From Calocera cornea HHB12733 (taxonomy: Eukaryota; Basidiomycota; Dacrymycetes; Dacrymycetales; Dacrymycetaceae): a DNA stretch of 64,000 bases. Where the stretch lies: NCBI GenBank assembly GCA_001632435.1, contig KV423988.1, positions 62,001 through 126,000 of the forward strand, given 5' to 3'. Below, piece after piece: positions 1-9,380 of the stretch. Within the stretch, counting starts at the first letter, position 1. Each line of letters opens with the position of its first letter. The notes below the pieces were generated by a model, which had not been told where the DNA came from, ran no database searches, and saw only the letters and a list, made by a program, of their open reading frames with translations. A program made the translations under genes and the position numbers.

Positions 1-66
1 GTACATATTCACACGAGGACTTTATCATCGAGCATAGCCACGTACATATTCACACAAGGACTTTAT
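1..66. repeat. Two-copy 25-bp direct repeat, period 41
   Basis: Bases 1-25 and 42-66 are the same 25-mer with one G/A difference at its 15th base. The first copy starts exactly at the window edge, so more copies may lie to the left. The function is unknown. Confidence 0.7.
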
Positions 67-1458
67 TTTACTGTAGACTTCAATAGTCGATAGCACACAA
101 GCAAGTAACAACGTTGATTGACAACACAAGGAGTGTACAAACGACCACTAGTTGACACCAAGGTTGTCGGAAACCGTTCACCCAGCGTCAAGTACATTTG
201 ATATTCGACTGTCGATCAAACCCCGATCACGTGTCCAATCGCGGCCAGCTTCCCCGATGTGTTAAAGCACATGGTGGCTTCCAGTCGTCCCATGCATTGA
301 TGATGAGGAGATTCCCAATAACAGAAGTCAGCAACGATGTTGTGGCCAGTGGAGGGCCGATTTCTTACCGCAATCTTTGCCGTGAGCACCCGACGTGTCA
401 TACCTATTCACTCTAGTAACTCAGTACTGTCTCTTCGCGCTTTGGTACTTGCCGCATCGAAGACTCGAACTACAGCATTCGGCGCAGAAGAAATCAAGCG
501 AGCACGGCACTATGGGTCGAGAGCGATGCAGACAAATCGTATGCTTTGCCAAGGGCAGAGGGCCAGCCTCTCTGCTATGCACGTCGGTGCAGCACACGCG
601 CCAAGCATGGGCTCGGGACCAGCGCTTGCAGATACTGTACAGTGGTGGCACCTTGTACAGGGATCGAGCCTCAAAGCATCGTGTAAGTTACTGTACGTCG
701 CATTAACAATTCGGCGATGCGTCCATCTTCCATTCAGTTCAGGGGCCGTGCCTGAAACGGCATCGGATTCAACGATGAGCCTATGTACAGTACCACACTC
801 CCCACGGTTTCCGCGGACCCTGAACGCCCGCCATCTCACCCCTCGGGGCGCACAGTCGCACTCTGAAGCATGTGCACCAGGGTGATTCTACTGCTTTTCC
901 GACTACTCTCCTCCGGCGAGTAAAGGTATCCTGAAATTCTGGAAGAGACGTGTACCTCTGTTCTCTGATTGGTTTGTACTGGCTGGTCTGCAAGACTTAC
1001 AGTCTGTCTAAGTAGCCGGCCAGCTGCCCGGGCGCTTAGCCTCAACTACGGCGAGCAGGATAGCTCTCACAACGGGCGTCATACGAAAATCTCAGTCGGC
1101 ATTCAGCTTCAAGTCTTAGCGACTCACAGCATGCTCACGTGCCCCCAAATATATGGTCTGTTGCGCATGGCACATGAACCCTTGCAGCGCAGCCGTCCAC
1201 CGCTCGCTGGGACGAGAGGCATGGAGGCACTGCTGATCGGCCACACCGAACGATGTCGCGGAACGTCTAAGCCAGCTGTTGGGATTGCCTCGATTAGAAA
1301 TGTCACTACCTGCACACTTTCGTCCCATGGCATGTCTTGTACGCTTGATGGAGGGCCAAAAATTGCTACGGCTGAATGGTACGCGGTGCACGGAACACGC
1401 TTGCCTGCTGAAGATGGTCCGTCTATTGAAAGGTATGTACTGTATTGAAGGCCATAAT

Positions 1459-1469
1459 CCATAAATAGC
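1459..1469 (+). promoter_or_regulatory. Putative TATA box of Rds1-like gene 1
   Basis: An ATAAATAG-type element about 85-90 bp upstream of the ATG at 1550. The other three family members carry an A/T-rich TATA-like element at a comparable distance, which supports a shared core promoter. Confidence 0.45.
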
Positions 1470-1549
1470 CGTGGTTATTCGATGGAATTTATCCACAAGA
1501 GCTCGCCCACTGACCCTCTCCTCCTCCACACTCAAGACAAACTCGCAAG

Positions 1550-2731
1550 ATGCACGGCTCCCTCCTCACCTTTGCCACTGTTGGCATTGCTGCTATTGGC
1601 GCTTATGCTGCTCCCAGTGGATACAGTAGCGGTGGCAGCGGGTACAGTAGCGGTGGCAGCGGGTACAGCAGCGGTGATGGTAGCGACAGCACCGGCAGCA
1701 CCGATAGCAGCACCGGGTTTTTCGGAAGCGACGGGTCCCCATTCCCCTTCGCTGATGGATTCCCGACACCCTCCCCTGAGCAACTCCAGGAGATCTTCAT
1801 CGAGGCGCACGGTACACTCTCTAACGCGACACCACCCGCGAACGTCTCCGCGCAGGGCCTGGTCAACCTCCGCCTGATTGACTTCGCGGAGCGCATCGAG
1901 TCCGTCTTCTTCGCCAACTTCCTTTTCAATGTCACCAACTACGTACCTGGCTTCGAGGTCCCCTCCTGGGTTGACTACGATTACTTCGTCAACTTCCTCA
2001 ACGTCACTGTTCATGTGGAAGAGCTTCACAACCTGAACGCCGTTAACGCGCTGGCCCACTTCAACCAGACCGCCATCGAGCCCTGCACCAGGTACAACTT
2101 CCCCGTCTCCAACTTCGAGCAAGCTGTCACCACCGCGATGACCTTCACGTCCAACGTCTTCGGTGTCCTCGGTGATGTCGTCCAGATTTTCGCCCAGAAC
2201 GGCGATACCGGCCTGGTCCGCGGTATTGTTTCGGCGGTCGCGAACGAGGGCGAGCAGAACGGCTTCTTCCGTTACCTTCTGGGTCGCGTCCCCGACGAGT
2301 TGCCCTTCACCACCGTCTCCAGTCGCGACTTTGCTTTCACCGCACTCCAAAAGTTCGTCGACCCAACGTCGTGCCCCAACATCGACATCATTGCGGCTGA
2401 CCTGAAGACATTCGAGAGCCTCGCCTTCATCGACACCCCCCAGGCGAAGACCGAGGACGTCCGCCTCTCGCTCTCGATTGACAAGTACGTCAGCGGCACG
2501 GCCTACAACGTCGTCTACGTCAATCAGCTCAACAACCCTGTCGTTGTCCCCGCCACCTTCGTCTCCAGTGACGACACCACCGTCATCATCAGTGCTACCT
2601 TCCCCTTCGATGAGCACCTGATGAATGGCCTGACCATCGCCTCGGTCACTGACCAGGCCGGGCCGTTCGCCAACGTCGATGTTGTTGCCGCTGCTGCCAT
2701 CTGGGCGCCGGCATTCGTGGTCGTCAACTAA
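1550..2731 (+). CDS. Secreted ferritin-like Rds1-family protein, copy 1
   Basis: A single-exon gene for 393 aa. The N-terminus has a hydrophobic core (TFATVGIAAIGAYA) ending near an Ala-Ala-Pro site, as in a signal peptide. A low-complexity Ser/Gly/Tyr linker encoded by a 21-bp tandem repeat follows, then the family body starting at FPFADGFPTPSPEQLQEIF. The body has four predicted helices typical of the Ferritin_2/Rds1 fold. One carries a VEELHNL (ExxH) motif and another an EGEQNGFFR segment. Two cysteines (in IEPCTRYNF and PTSCPNID) may form a disulfide. Several N-x-S/T sites suggest glycosylation. Rds1 in fission yeast is stress-responsive, and relatives are called late sexual development or desiccation-related proteins. 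Metal binding has not been shown and the biochemical role is unknown. It is closest to copy 4 at 48110. Confidence 0.85.
   Translation: MHGSLLTFATVGIAAIGAYAAPSGYSSGGSGYSSGGSGYSSGDGSDSTGSTDSSTGFFGSDGSPFPFADGFPTPSPEQLQEIFIEAHGTLSNATPPANVSAQGLVNLRLIDFAERIESVFFANFLFNVTNYVPGFEVPSWVDYDYFVNFLNVTVHVEELHNLNAVNALAHFNQTAIEPCTRYNFPVSNFEQAVTTAMTFTSNVFGVLGDVVQIFAQNGDTGLVRGIVSAVANEGEQNGFFRYLLGRVPDELPFTTVSSRDFAFTALQKFVDPTSCPNIDIIAADLKTFESLAFIDTPQAKTEDVRLSLSIDKYVSGTAYNVVYVNQLNNPVVVPATFVSSDDTTVIISATFPFDEHLMNGLTIASVTDQAGPFANVDVVAAAAIWAPAFVVVN
1622..1680 (+). repeat. 21-bp tandem repeat coding for a Tyr-Ser-Ser-Gly-Gly-Ser-Gly linker
   Basis: Two perfect 21-bp units (1622-1642, 1643-1663) and a degenerate third unit. 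They sit in the linker after the signal peptide of Rds1-like copy 1. Copies 2-4 lack it, so it arose after duplication. Confidence 0.85.
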
Positions 2732-3758
2732 GCAGTCTGCCGTATGCATGCACAGTCTCTAGTCTTGTTTGCCGAACATTTTGTATCGGATGTAGAAAGT
2801 TCTGTATCTCAGACACTCATCTCTGGACAATTTTCAATGAATTATTGTTGTGCCTCGGCGGGTTGAGCTGCCCTTAAGTGTCGCGCAGTACCTATTTCTC
2901 GACACGACGATGCCTTATAGAGACTAAGGGGAACTGTGTCACACAATATAATACCAACCCCCCTCGGCGTCCGCGGGACGCCGGGACGCGACACGCGCCT
3001 TGGAACTGGGCACGCCAAACGCGCTGCCCGTCCTCTCACCCATGCGCAAATACGATTGGCTCTCCCGTTCCATATTAGAGGCCAAAGAGCCGCGTCAAAC
3101 ACAAGCAACCACCGATTGCCTATGCATACATATGCGCGACCCCGCATGTCAGCCTCGAAGAGGGCGGGAACGAGTCAGCCCTGTGTCGAACGAGGATGAG
3201 GGCCCGGATGCGGGATGGCTGGTTGACCCCAATGTCTGAGTCAAGGCAGCGTCGTCGAAGGCGGGGGGCGCGGATGGCCCAGCTGTCATCAAGAGGTGTC
3301 TGCCACCTACACAAGGATCGCTGCATGACCTGAGATCGCGCTTCGAAGGGTGGGCTGGTGCGGAAGACTCGTGTAAACGTGCGTGTGGTCGGAAGCGCTC
3401 GCAAACGTGACAACGACTCACCTCTACCGGACAGCCGCCCTCTACATGGTATGCTCGACAAGCACACCTCCCGCCATTCCGCGACTGCCCTCGTGGCTGT
3501 CACTTCTGCTTGAAGCGGAAGGCACAGCAAGTCTTGGCTACGGTAGCAGGTGAGATCGCCAGCGACTCTATGCCTCGTAGTCGTCCATCCGACCTCAGCC
3601 AGCCATGCCGCATCCGGACCATCAAGCCTTTCCTGAGGCTGTTTCAAACCACCAATTCGATATAAGTACTACTGGTCACGCTCCTCGCACTAACAACACC
3701 AACACCACCCACAAGCCCACCGACGCACCCACCCACACCACTACTCCACGACTTCATC
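2732..3758. other. Intergenic spacer between Rds1-like copies 1 and 2
   Basis: About 1 kb between two co-oriented genes. Short overlapping frames on both strands have no recognisable domain. It holds the 3' region of copy 1 and the promoter of copy 2. Confidence 0.5.
3659..3668 (+). promoter_or_regulatory. Putative TATA box of Rds1-like gene 2
   Basis: A GATATAAGTA element about 95 bp before the ATG at 3759, with no ATG between them. Confidence 0.5.
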
Positions 3759-4844
3759 ATGCGCGCCTCCATTCTTGCCTCAGTGACTGTCGGCCTCGCT
3801 TTGGGTGCCTTCGCCGCTCCCAGCCCACGCGATGACGGTAACAGCAGTGGGCCGTTCCCGTTTGAGGACGGCTTCCCCTCTCCGTCACCCGAGCAGCTCC
3901 AGGAGATCTTCGTTGAGGCGCACGGCACGCTCTCCAATTCCAGTCCTCCCACCAATGTCTCCTCTCAAGGCCTCATCAACCTCCGCCTGATCGACTTTGC
4001 CGAGCGCATCGAAGCCGTCTATTTCCGCGAGTTCCTCAAGAACGTCACCACTGGCGTCGATGGCTACGAGCTGCCTTCCTGGGTCGACTACGACTACTTT
4101 GTCAACTTCCTCAATGTGACTCAGCATGTCGAGGAGCTGCACAATTTGGATGCCGCCACGGCTCTAGCCCACTTCAACCAGACGGCGATCCAGCCCTGCA
4201 CGGACTACCACTTCCCCGTGTCCAACTTCAATGAGTCTGTCACGCTCGCGATGACATTCACCAGCAACGTCTTCGGCCTTCTCGGGGAAATTGTCCAAAT
4301 CTTCGCCCAGAGCGGCGATTTCGGCCTCACCCGCCACGTCGTCCAAGTTGTGGCCAACGAGGGCGAGCAGAACGGCTTCTTCCGTTACCTTCTGGGTCGC
4401 GTTCCCGACGAACTGCCGTTCACCACTACATCGACCCGAGAGTTCTCCTTCACCGCCCTCCAGGGTTTCGTGGATCCCGCTTCCTGCCCGAACATCAACT
4501 TAATCTCGCAGGACATCAAGACATTCGATGCGCTCACTCTGCTCGATACACCGAACGCAACCACATCCGACATCCGCTTCGCCGTCGCCAGCGATAAATA
4601 CGTCAATGGCACAAGCTATTCTGTCGTCTACAACAACCAGCTCAACACTCCCATCGTTGAGCCTGCCACCTGGGTCTCATCGGACAACACTACCGTCACG
4701 CTGAAGGCTACGTTCCCCTACGACGCGCATCTCATGAACGGGTTGACCATCGCCGCCATCACGAACTCGTCCGGGCCGTTCGCCGATGTCGACGCCGTTA
4801 GTGCTGCTGCGATTTGGGCGCCTGCGTTCATCGTCGTCAATTGA
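3759..4844 (+). CDS. Secreted ferritin-like Rds1-family protein, copy 2
   Basis: A single-exon gene for 361 aa. An N-terminal hydrophobic segment (ILASVTVGLALGAFAAP) reads as a signal peptide with cleavage near Ala-Ala-Pro. The mature part starts almost at once at the FPFEDGFPSPSPEQLQEIF block, without the Ser/Gly linker of copy 1. It keeps the QHVEELHNL ferritin-like motif, both conserved cysteines and several N-glycosylation sequons, and ends in the family pattern IWAPAFIVVN. It is most similar to the adjacent copy 3 (shared LTRHxVQVVANEGEQNGFF and FAVASDKYVNGTSY segments), so copies 2 and 3 are a local duplication. It is probably secreted or cell-wall located. Activity is unknown. Confidence 0.85.
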   Translation: MRASILASVTVGLALGAFAAPSPRDDGNSSGPFPFEDGFPSPSPEQLQEIFVEAHGTLSNSSPPTNVSSQGLINLRLIDFAERIEAVYFREFLKNVTTGVDGYELPSWVDYDYFVNFLNVTQHVEELHNLDAATALAHFNQTAIQPCTDYHFPVSNFNESVTLAMTFTSNVFGLLGEIVQIFAQSGDFGLTRHVVQVVANEGEQNGFFRYLLGRVPDELPFTTTSTREFSFTALQGFVDPASCPNINLISQDIKTFDALTLLDTPNATTSDIRFAVASDKYVNGTSYSVVYNNQLNTPIVEPATWVSSDNTTVTLKATFPYDAHLMNGLTIAAITNSSGPFADVDAVSAAAIWAPAFIVVN

Positions 4845-5339
4845 GCCTTCTTGGATGTTCTGTTACGTACAAAAGAAGCATTTATATCACAATGTCATAC
4901 GAGTTTCATCATCAGATAAGATCTTTCCTTTTGTGACCGTCCATCAATCTGGCCCCTCGGACCTCATGATCCATCGTCGGTTTGCTTCCCTTTGCCCTGC
5001 CTCAAAAGCCGCCGAACAACAATGCACACGTGTGTGTCCTTCTTATTCTCCTCCTAAAGCCATGGATCCCGCCGATCTAGATATGGGCGGGTGCTGCCCG
5101 AATAGAGGTGCGGCGGCGGTGACATCAGTTGACATTCCAGCAGTGCCTTCGTCAAGAATTGCGCCTTTGATGTCGATGTTATTCCTGGCCATCGGCTTCC
5201 GTCGGACTGGCAGTCTTCTAGACCATCACTGGAATTTCTAAAATGACGGCCGCATCGCTTCAGTCACTCGATATATAAACATGTCTTGCTCACCTGGCTG
5301 AGGTCGTGTCGAGCCCGCGTCTAGCCAACACAATACTCG
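4845..5339. other. Intergenic spacer between Rds1-like copies 2 and 3
   Basis: About 500 bp. No gene is seen. A good TATA element lies at its 3' end. Confidence 0.5.
5271..5280 (+). promoter_or_regulatory. Putative TATA box of Rds1-like gene 3
   Basis: An ATATATAAAC element 69 bp before the ATG at 5340. Confidence 0.55.
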
Positions 5340-6431
5340 ATGCTCTCCCGTATTTTGGCAGTGGCTGCCCTCGGCCTTGCGGCACTCGGTGTCCACGGCG
5401 CTCCCCTCTCGCAGGACAACAGCAAGCGCAGCAGCGATCCCCTTCCCTTCGCGGATGGGTTCCCCACACCGACCGATGAGCAGCTCCAAGAGATATTCGT
5501 AGGCGCCCACGGCACGCTTGGCAATGGCCCCCCTCCGGCGAACGTGTCGTACCAAGGCCTTGTCAACCTTCGCCTTCTTGACTTTGCGGAGCGGATCGAG
5601 GCCGTCTACTTCCAGGAGTTCCTGTCGAACGTGACCAACGGCGTTCCGGGCTACGAACTGCCTTGGTGGGTCGACTACGACTACTTCGTCAACTTCATCA
5701 CCGTCACCCAGCACGTCGAGGAGCTCCACAACCTGGACGCCGTGACCGCACTGTCCCACTTCAACCAGACGGCCATCGAACCATGCACCGCATACAACTT
5801 CCCGGTGTCCAACTTCGAGGAAGCGGTCACCCTCGCCATGACGTTCACCGCCAACGTGTTCGGTCTGCTGGGCGAGATCGTCCAGATCTTTGCGCAGAAC
5901 GGTGACATCGGCCTCACCCGCCATATCGTCCAGGTCGTCGCCAACGAGGGGGAGCAGAACGGCTTCTTCCGATACTTACTTGGTCGCGTGCCCGACGAGC
6001 TGCCGTTCACCACCGTGTCGACACGCGAGTTCTCCTTCACCGCACTGCAAGGCTTCGTGGACCCGGCCTCCTGCCCGAACATCGACCTCATCTCGAAGGA
6101 CATCAAGACGTTCGACGCGCTTACACTACTGGACACACCCAAGGCTCACACCGAGACAATCCGCTTCGCGGTAGCCAGCGACAAGTACGTCAACGGGACG
6201 AGCTACTACGTCGTGTATACAAACCAGGGCAACACGCCCGTCGTCGAGCCGCTGACATACGTTTCGTCCGACGCGAAGACCATCACGCTCAAGGCGACCT
6301 TCCCGTACAAGGCGAATCTGCTGAACGGCCTCACGATCGCGGCTGTGACGGACCAGAGCGGGCCGTTTGCGGATGTCGATGCCGTCGCTGCCGCTGCCAT
6401 TTGGGCTCCCGCGTTCATGGTCGTGAACTAG
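5340..6431 (+). CDS. Secreted ferritin-like Rds1-family protein, copy 3
   Basis: A single-exon gene for 363 aa. A signal-peptide-like start (ILAVAALGLAALGVHGAP) is followed by a short linker and the FADGFPTPTDEQLQEIF family start. The ferritin-like helices, VEELHNL motif, conserved cysteines and terminal IWAPAFMVVN are intact. It is the closest relative of copy 2. Relative to copies 1, 2 and 4 it has a WWVDYDYF segment instead of SWVDYDYF and a distinct tail of the third helix. The three tandem copies share orientation and spacing but each has its own TATA element, so they are separate transcription units. Function is inferred from the family only (stress- or development-linked secreted protein). 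Confidence 0.85.
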   Translation: MLSRILAVAALGLAALGVHGAPLSQDNSKRSSDPLPFADGFPTPTDEQLQEIFVGAHGTLGNGPPPANVSYQGLVNLRLLDFAERIEAVYFQEFLSNVTNGVPGYELPWWVDYDYFVNFITVTQHVEELHNLDAVTALSHFNQTAIEPCTAYNFPVSNFEEAVTLAMTFTANVFGLLGEIVQIFAQNGDIGLTRHIVQVVANEGEQNGFFRYLLGRVPDELPFTTVSTREFSFTALQGFVDPASCPNIDLISKDIKTFDALTLLDTPKAHTETIRFAVASDKYVNGTSYYVVYTNQGNTPVVEPLTYVSSDAKTITLKATFPYKANLLNGLTIAAVTDQSGPFADVDAVAAAAIWAPAFMVVN

Positions 6432-7006
6432 TAGCGTTGTATTTATGTACTTAACGTGATGTAAGGTTGCCACAATTGCGAGGCGACTGAGGTGAGGAAT
6501 GCGTGATAAGGACAGTACTGCCATCCGAGGGCTGTCCAATCCTCCATTCCGTTCAGCCCATTGTGTCCTCTACATCTAGTCTGTTACAGGCCCAACGCAG
6601 CTATGATGAGGTCGCCGTCGATCGCCGAAGCGCACTGGGCACCGACATCGATGGAGGCACATGTGACTTCCACCAGCCCGCGGCCTTGCTCACCCCTATG
6701 TAGCCTCCCTCCCTCCAGCCAGCCAAGCGCACCCGCATATATGCGCTCAACCTCCTCAGTCTGATCACCTCCCTCCAACTGCCGTCCCCCACCGAGCTCC
6801 AGTCGACACACACGCAAGGACCCGCAGAAACAACAATGCGATTATTAAATTTGGTATCCAATTGCACAAGATCTTCAGCATTCAGTTCACATGTCCTCGG
6901 CTCTCTGGGCCGGGCACGCCGTCCACCGTCCTGGCCACCCTCCGTACACGTACACCGTACACCGTACACAACTATTCTACAGTCCTCGATCGAGTGATGG
7001 AGCGGC
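6432..7006. other. Intergenic region between convergent genes
   Basis: 3' flanks of Rds1-like copy 3 (+) and the ZIP transporter (-). Overlapping short frames only; no gene seen. Confidence 0.5.
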
Positions 7007-8381
7007 TTACGCCCACCGCCCAAGCAGCGCCATGATGCCCGCACCGACGAGCATGCACACCACGGCATACACGACCCTGCCGTTGCTTGCGCCCGTCATG
7101 ACAGGATTGAACAAGAACTCATGCGCGAGCAGTTCCACCAGGCCCGTGTATAGCAGCACTCCCGCGGACGTCGAGTCCAGCACACCGCTCACGATGCTCG
7201 CCGTCGCGGACCCGGGGTTGTACGTGCTTCGCACGCCCAGGCCGGCCGCGATCCCGATGGGCGTCACGACGCCGTAGGCGATGCAGCCGATGAGGGGCGC
7301 CCAGCGGTAGGCGCGCGGGAGGTCGAGGAACGCCAGACGCGCGCCGAGCCCCAGGCCTTCGAACATCTCTACATGACGGCCATACATCAGCATGAGGAAT
7401 GAAGAGTGAGAAGGGAGGACGAGCGCACGATGGAAGATGATGACGATGAAGAGCTGGATGAAGTTCTCGTCGACGGCGAGGGTGAGGCCGATGATCACCG
7501 AGTGGAAGATGACGCCAAACTCGAGGATCGCCACGCCCAGGATCTGCGCCGCACCCGAGGTCTCCGTCATGGTGTGCTCGCTCCCTTGGACGCTGTGCGC
7601 GTGGCCGTGGCCGTGGCCGGGGTGGTGCTCGTGACCGTGCCCGTGGCCCGGGTCGTGTCCGTGCTCGTGCCCGTGCCCGTGCGAATGGTCGTGCTCAGGC
7701 TCGTCATGCGCGCTGCTGCTCTCGCTATCGATGCCCTTCTCCGCATACTCGCCCGCCTCGAGCTCCGCCTCGGACGGCAAGATCCTCGCCACGCCTGCGC
7801 TCAACGGTGCCCCGACGCTATCGGTGCCCTCGGGCCCGTGCGCGCCCATCGCCCCGCTCGGCCCCGCACAGTGCCCGTGCGCGTCGTACCCCTCCACGCC
7901 GAGCGCTCTGAGCTTGGCGGTGCCCCAGCGGAAGGCGAAGAGCTCGACGAGGAAGACGGCGAACACCGCCATCATCGCTATTGCGGGAGCCCAGTCGTAG
8001 TCGCCCCAGATGCCCGAGAGACAGGGGGAGGTCAGCTCGTCGAAGCCCGGGGCGAGCAGGTGGATGAATGCGGTCGCTATCTGCATGCGGCGTTAGCAAC
8101 GACCCACTCCCCATGTGGAGAAGCACGCACGATGACTCCGGAGCCGAAGTACTTTGCAAACCTGCATCTTTGTCAGCAGCCGCCCCAGCCTCACCCAAAG
8201 AAGCAACATACTCGAACACCTCCTTGGGCACATGTATCCACTTTGTCTTCCTCGCCAGCACGGGGAACAGCGCGCCGCTCATGCTTGTAGCGAGGATGAT
8301 GAACACGGACCCGACGCGGAGGCTGAACCACGAGATCTCATTGTCCGTCGCGCCGCACTGGAGGTCGGAGGAGTCTGACAT
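7007..8381 (-). CDS. ZIP-family zinc/iron transporter
   Basis: Four exons: 8212-8381, 8131-8161, 7429-8080, 7007-7368, giving 404 aa. The joins restore continuous family motifs: FEFAKYFGSGVIIATAFIHLL across the first two introns and FHQMFEGLGLGARL across the third. About eight membrane segments are visible. The TM4 motif GVIFHSVIIGLTL and TM5 motif HQMFEG carry the metal-site His and Glu residues of ZIP proteins. The cytosolic loop before TM4 (roughly residues 192-229) is very His-rich, with repeated His-Gly and Gly-His-Glu-His units, a probable zinc-sensing or zinc-buffering segment. The family resembles yeast Zrt1/Zrt2, plasma-membrane importers of Zn2+ (and sometimes Fe2+). The exact substrate is not decidable. 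Exon 2 is only 31 nt. Confidence 0.9.
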
Positions 8382-9380
8382 CTTGCGCTGGTGCTTTCAG
8401 GGGAGGGGTGTCCTTTTGATGTTCAGGGGAGGGATAGGGCAGTGGCCTCTAGTCTCGCCGCCACGCCCAGGAAGGGGTATATGTACTTGGAGTACCGTGC
8501 GGCCAGCGAGCCTGCCCTCGTATCTCTATGGTGTGGTGCGGTGTGTGGGAGAATGCAGGCCGATGGGTGAGGTACTTGATGCTGTCCCCGATCCGGTCAG
8601 CGGGTGCGTGATGGGGGCGCCTAGTGCCTGATCGCCTGTGATGTGCGTGGTTGGCGTTATCCGGATGAAGCGCGGTGCGTCTGGGGGGGAAGCAGCGGGA
8701 AATCGACGGAAGTGCGACAATGGGGAGATGAGATGCGTGGATGTGAGAATGCAGGAAGTGCTTAGATGCAGGAGGGAGAGCGAGACCGGAGCCCGCCGCC
8801 GCGCTTTCAGAGGGCGCCCGGCGTCACATCGCATCACTTGCGGCACGCCCTCGCCCCTCGCCCCTCGCCCCTTGCCCGCTTGCCTCTCGCCCGCCATTTT
8901 GGCTCCCATAACCCGGTATTCCCCTGCTATCCCTTTCCCGTATCCAACCAGCTCCCCAAAATCCCCTCAATTCTATTCGCAGAGCAGGGCCAGCCGGGCG
9001 CAAATTCTTCCACCCGCACACTTGCATTCGGCGCAGAGCGATGCGCGACCGGTGCGGTACTCGCGTCGCTGTGGGCGTCATCCTCCATTTGCTTCCGGGG
9101 GGGACCGCTCAGGTTACGGGCGGCGGGCTGGCCCGGTGTGTGCCCGGTGCACGCTGCTTTTATCTCAAGGCGGACAGGATTATGGGATGAAAGAACGCTC
9201 TTAACTTGGCTCTTTATTATTGAAGATTATAGTTGCATTAAACCACCTCAACCCCCAAAATTATATCCAGAGTTCTACATCCCCTGCAGTCGAACGCCCC
9301 GGACGCCCACCGTTCTCCCTCGAACACCTCTCACTTCCCCAATTCTTCCCCCCCAAATCACACTCCCGCCCTCCAGCCAG
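8382..9380. other. Intergenic region upstream of the ZIP gene
   Basis: About 1 kb between two minus-strand genes. A long plus-strand frame (8766-9593) is Pro/Ser/Arg-rich, lacks any domain, and runs into the antisense of the next gene, so it is not called. The stretch should hold the ZIP promoter. Confidence 0.5.

Larger units (their letters stand above)
1..1549. other. Intergenic/left-edge region without a recognisable gene
   Basis: No open frame here shows recognisable protein features; the ones present overlap each other on both strands and have no low-entropy domain pattern. The stretch begins with a direct repeat (see separate entry) and ends with the promoter and 5' leader of the first Rds1-like gene. 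Confidence 0.5.

Noticed and set aside
1532..2749. 405-codon minus-strand frame opposite Rds1-like copy 1
   Set aside because: It is a mirror of the coding strand caused by GC3-rich codons. Its translation is Asp/Glu/Val/Gly-rich with no domain, and the plus strand has a signal peptide and family motifs.
1550..6431. Idea that the three tandem Rds1-like genes form an operon-like unit or new biosynthetic cluster
   Set aside because: Each has its own TATA element and 0.5-1 kb spacer, and neighbours are a transporter and housekeeping genes, not tailoring enzymes.
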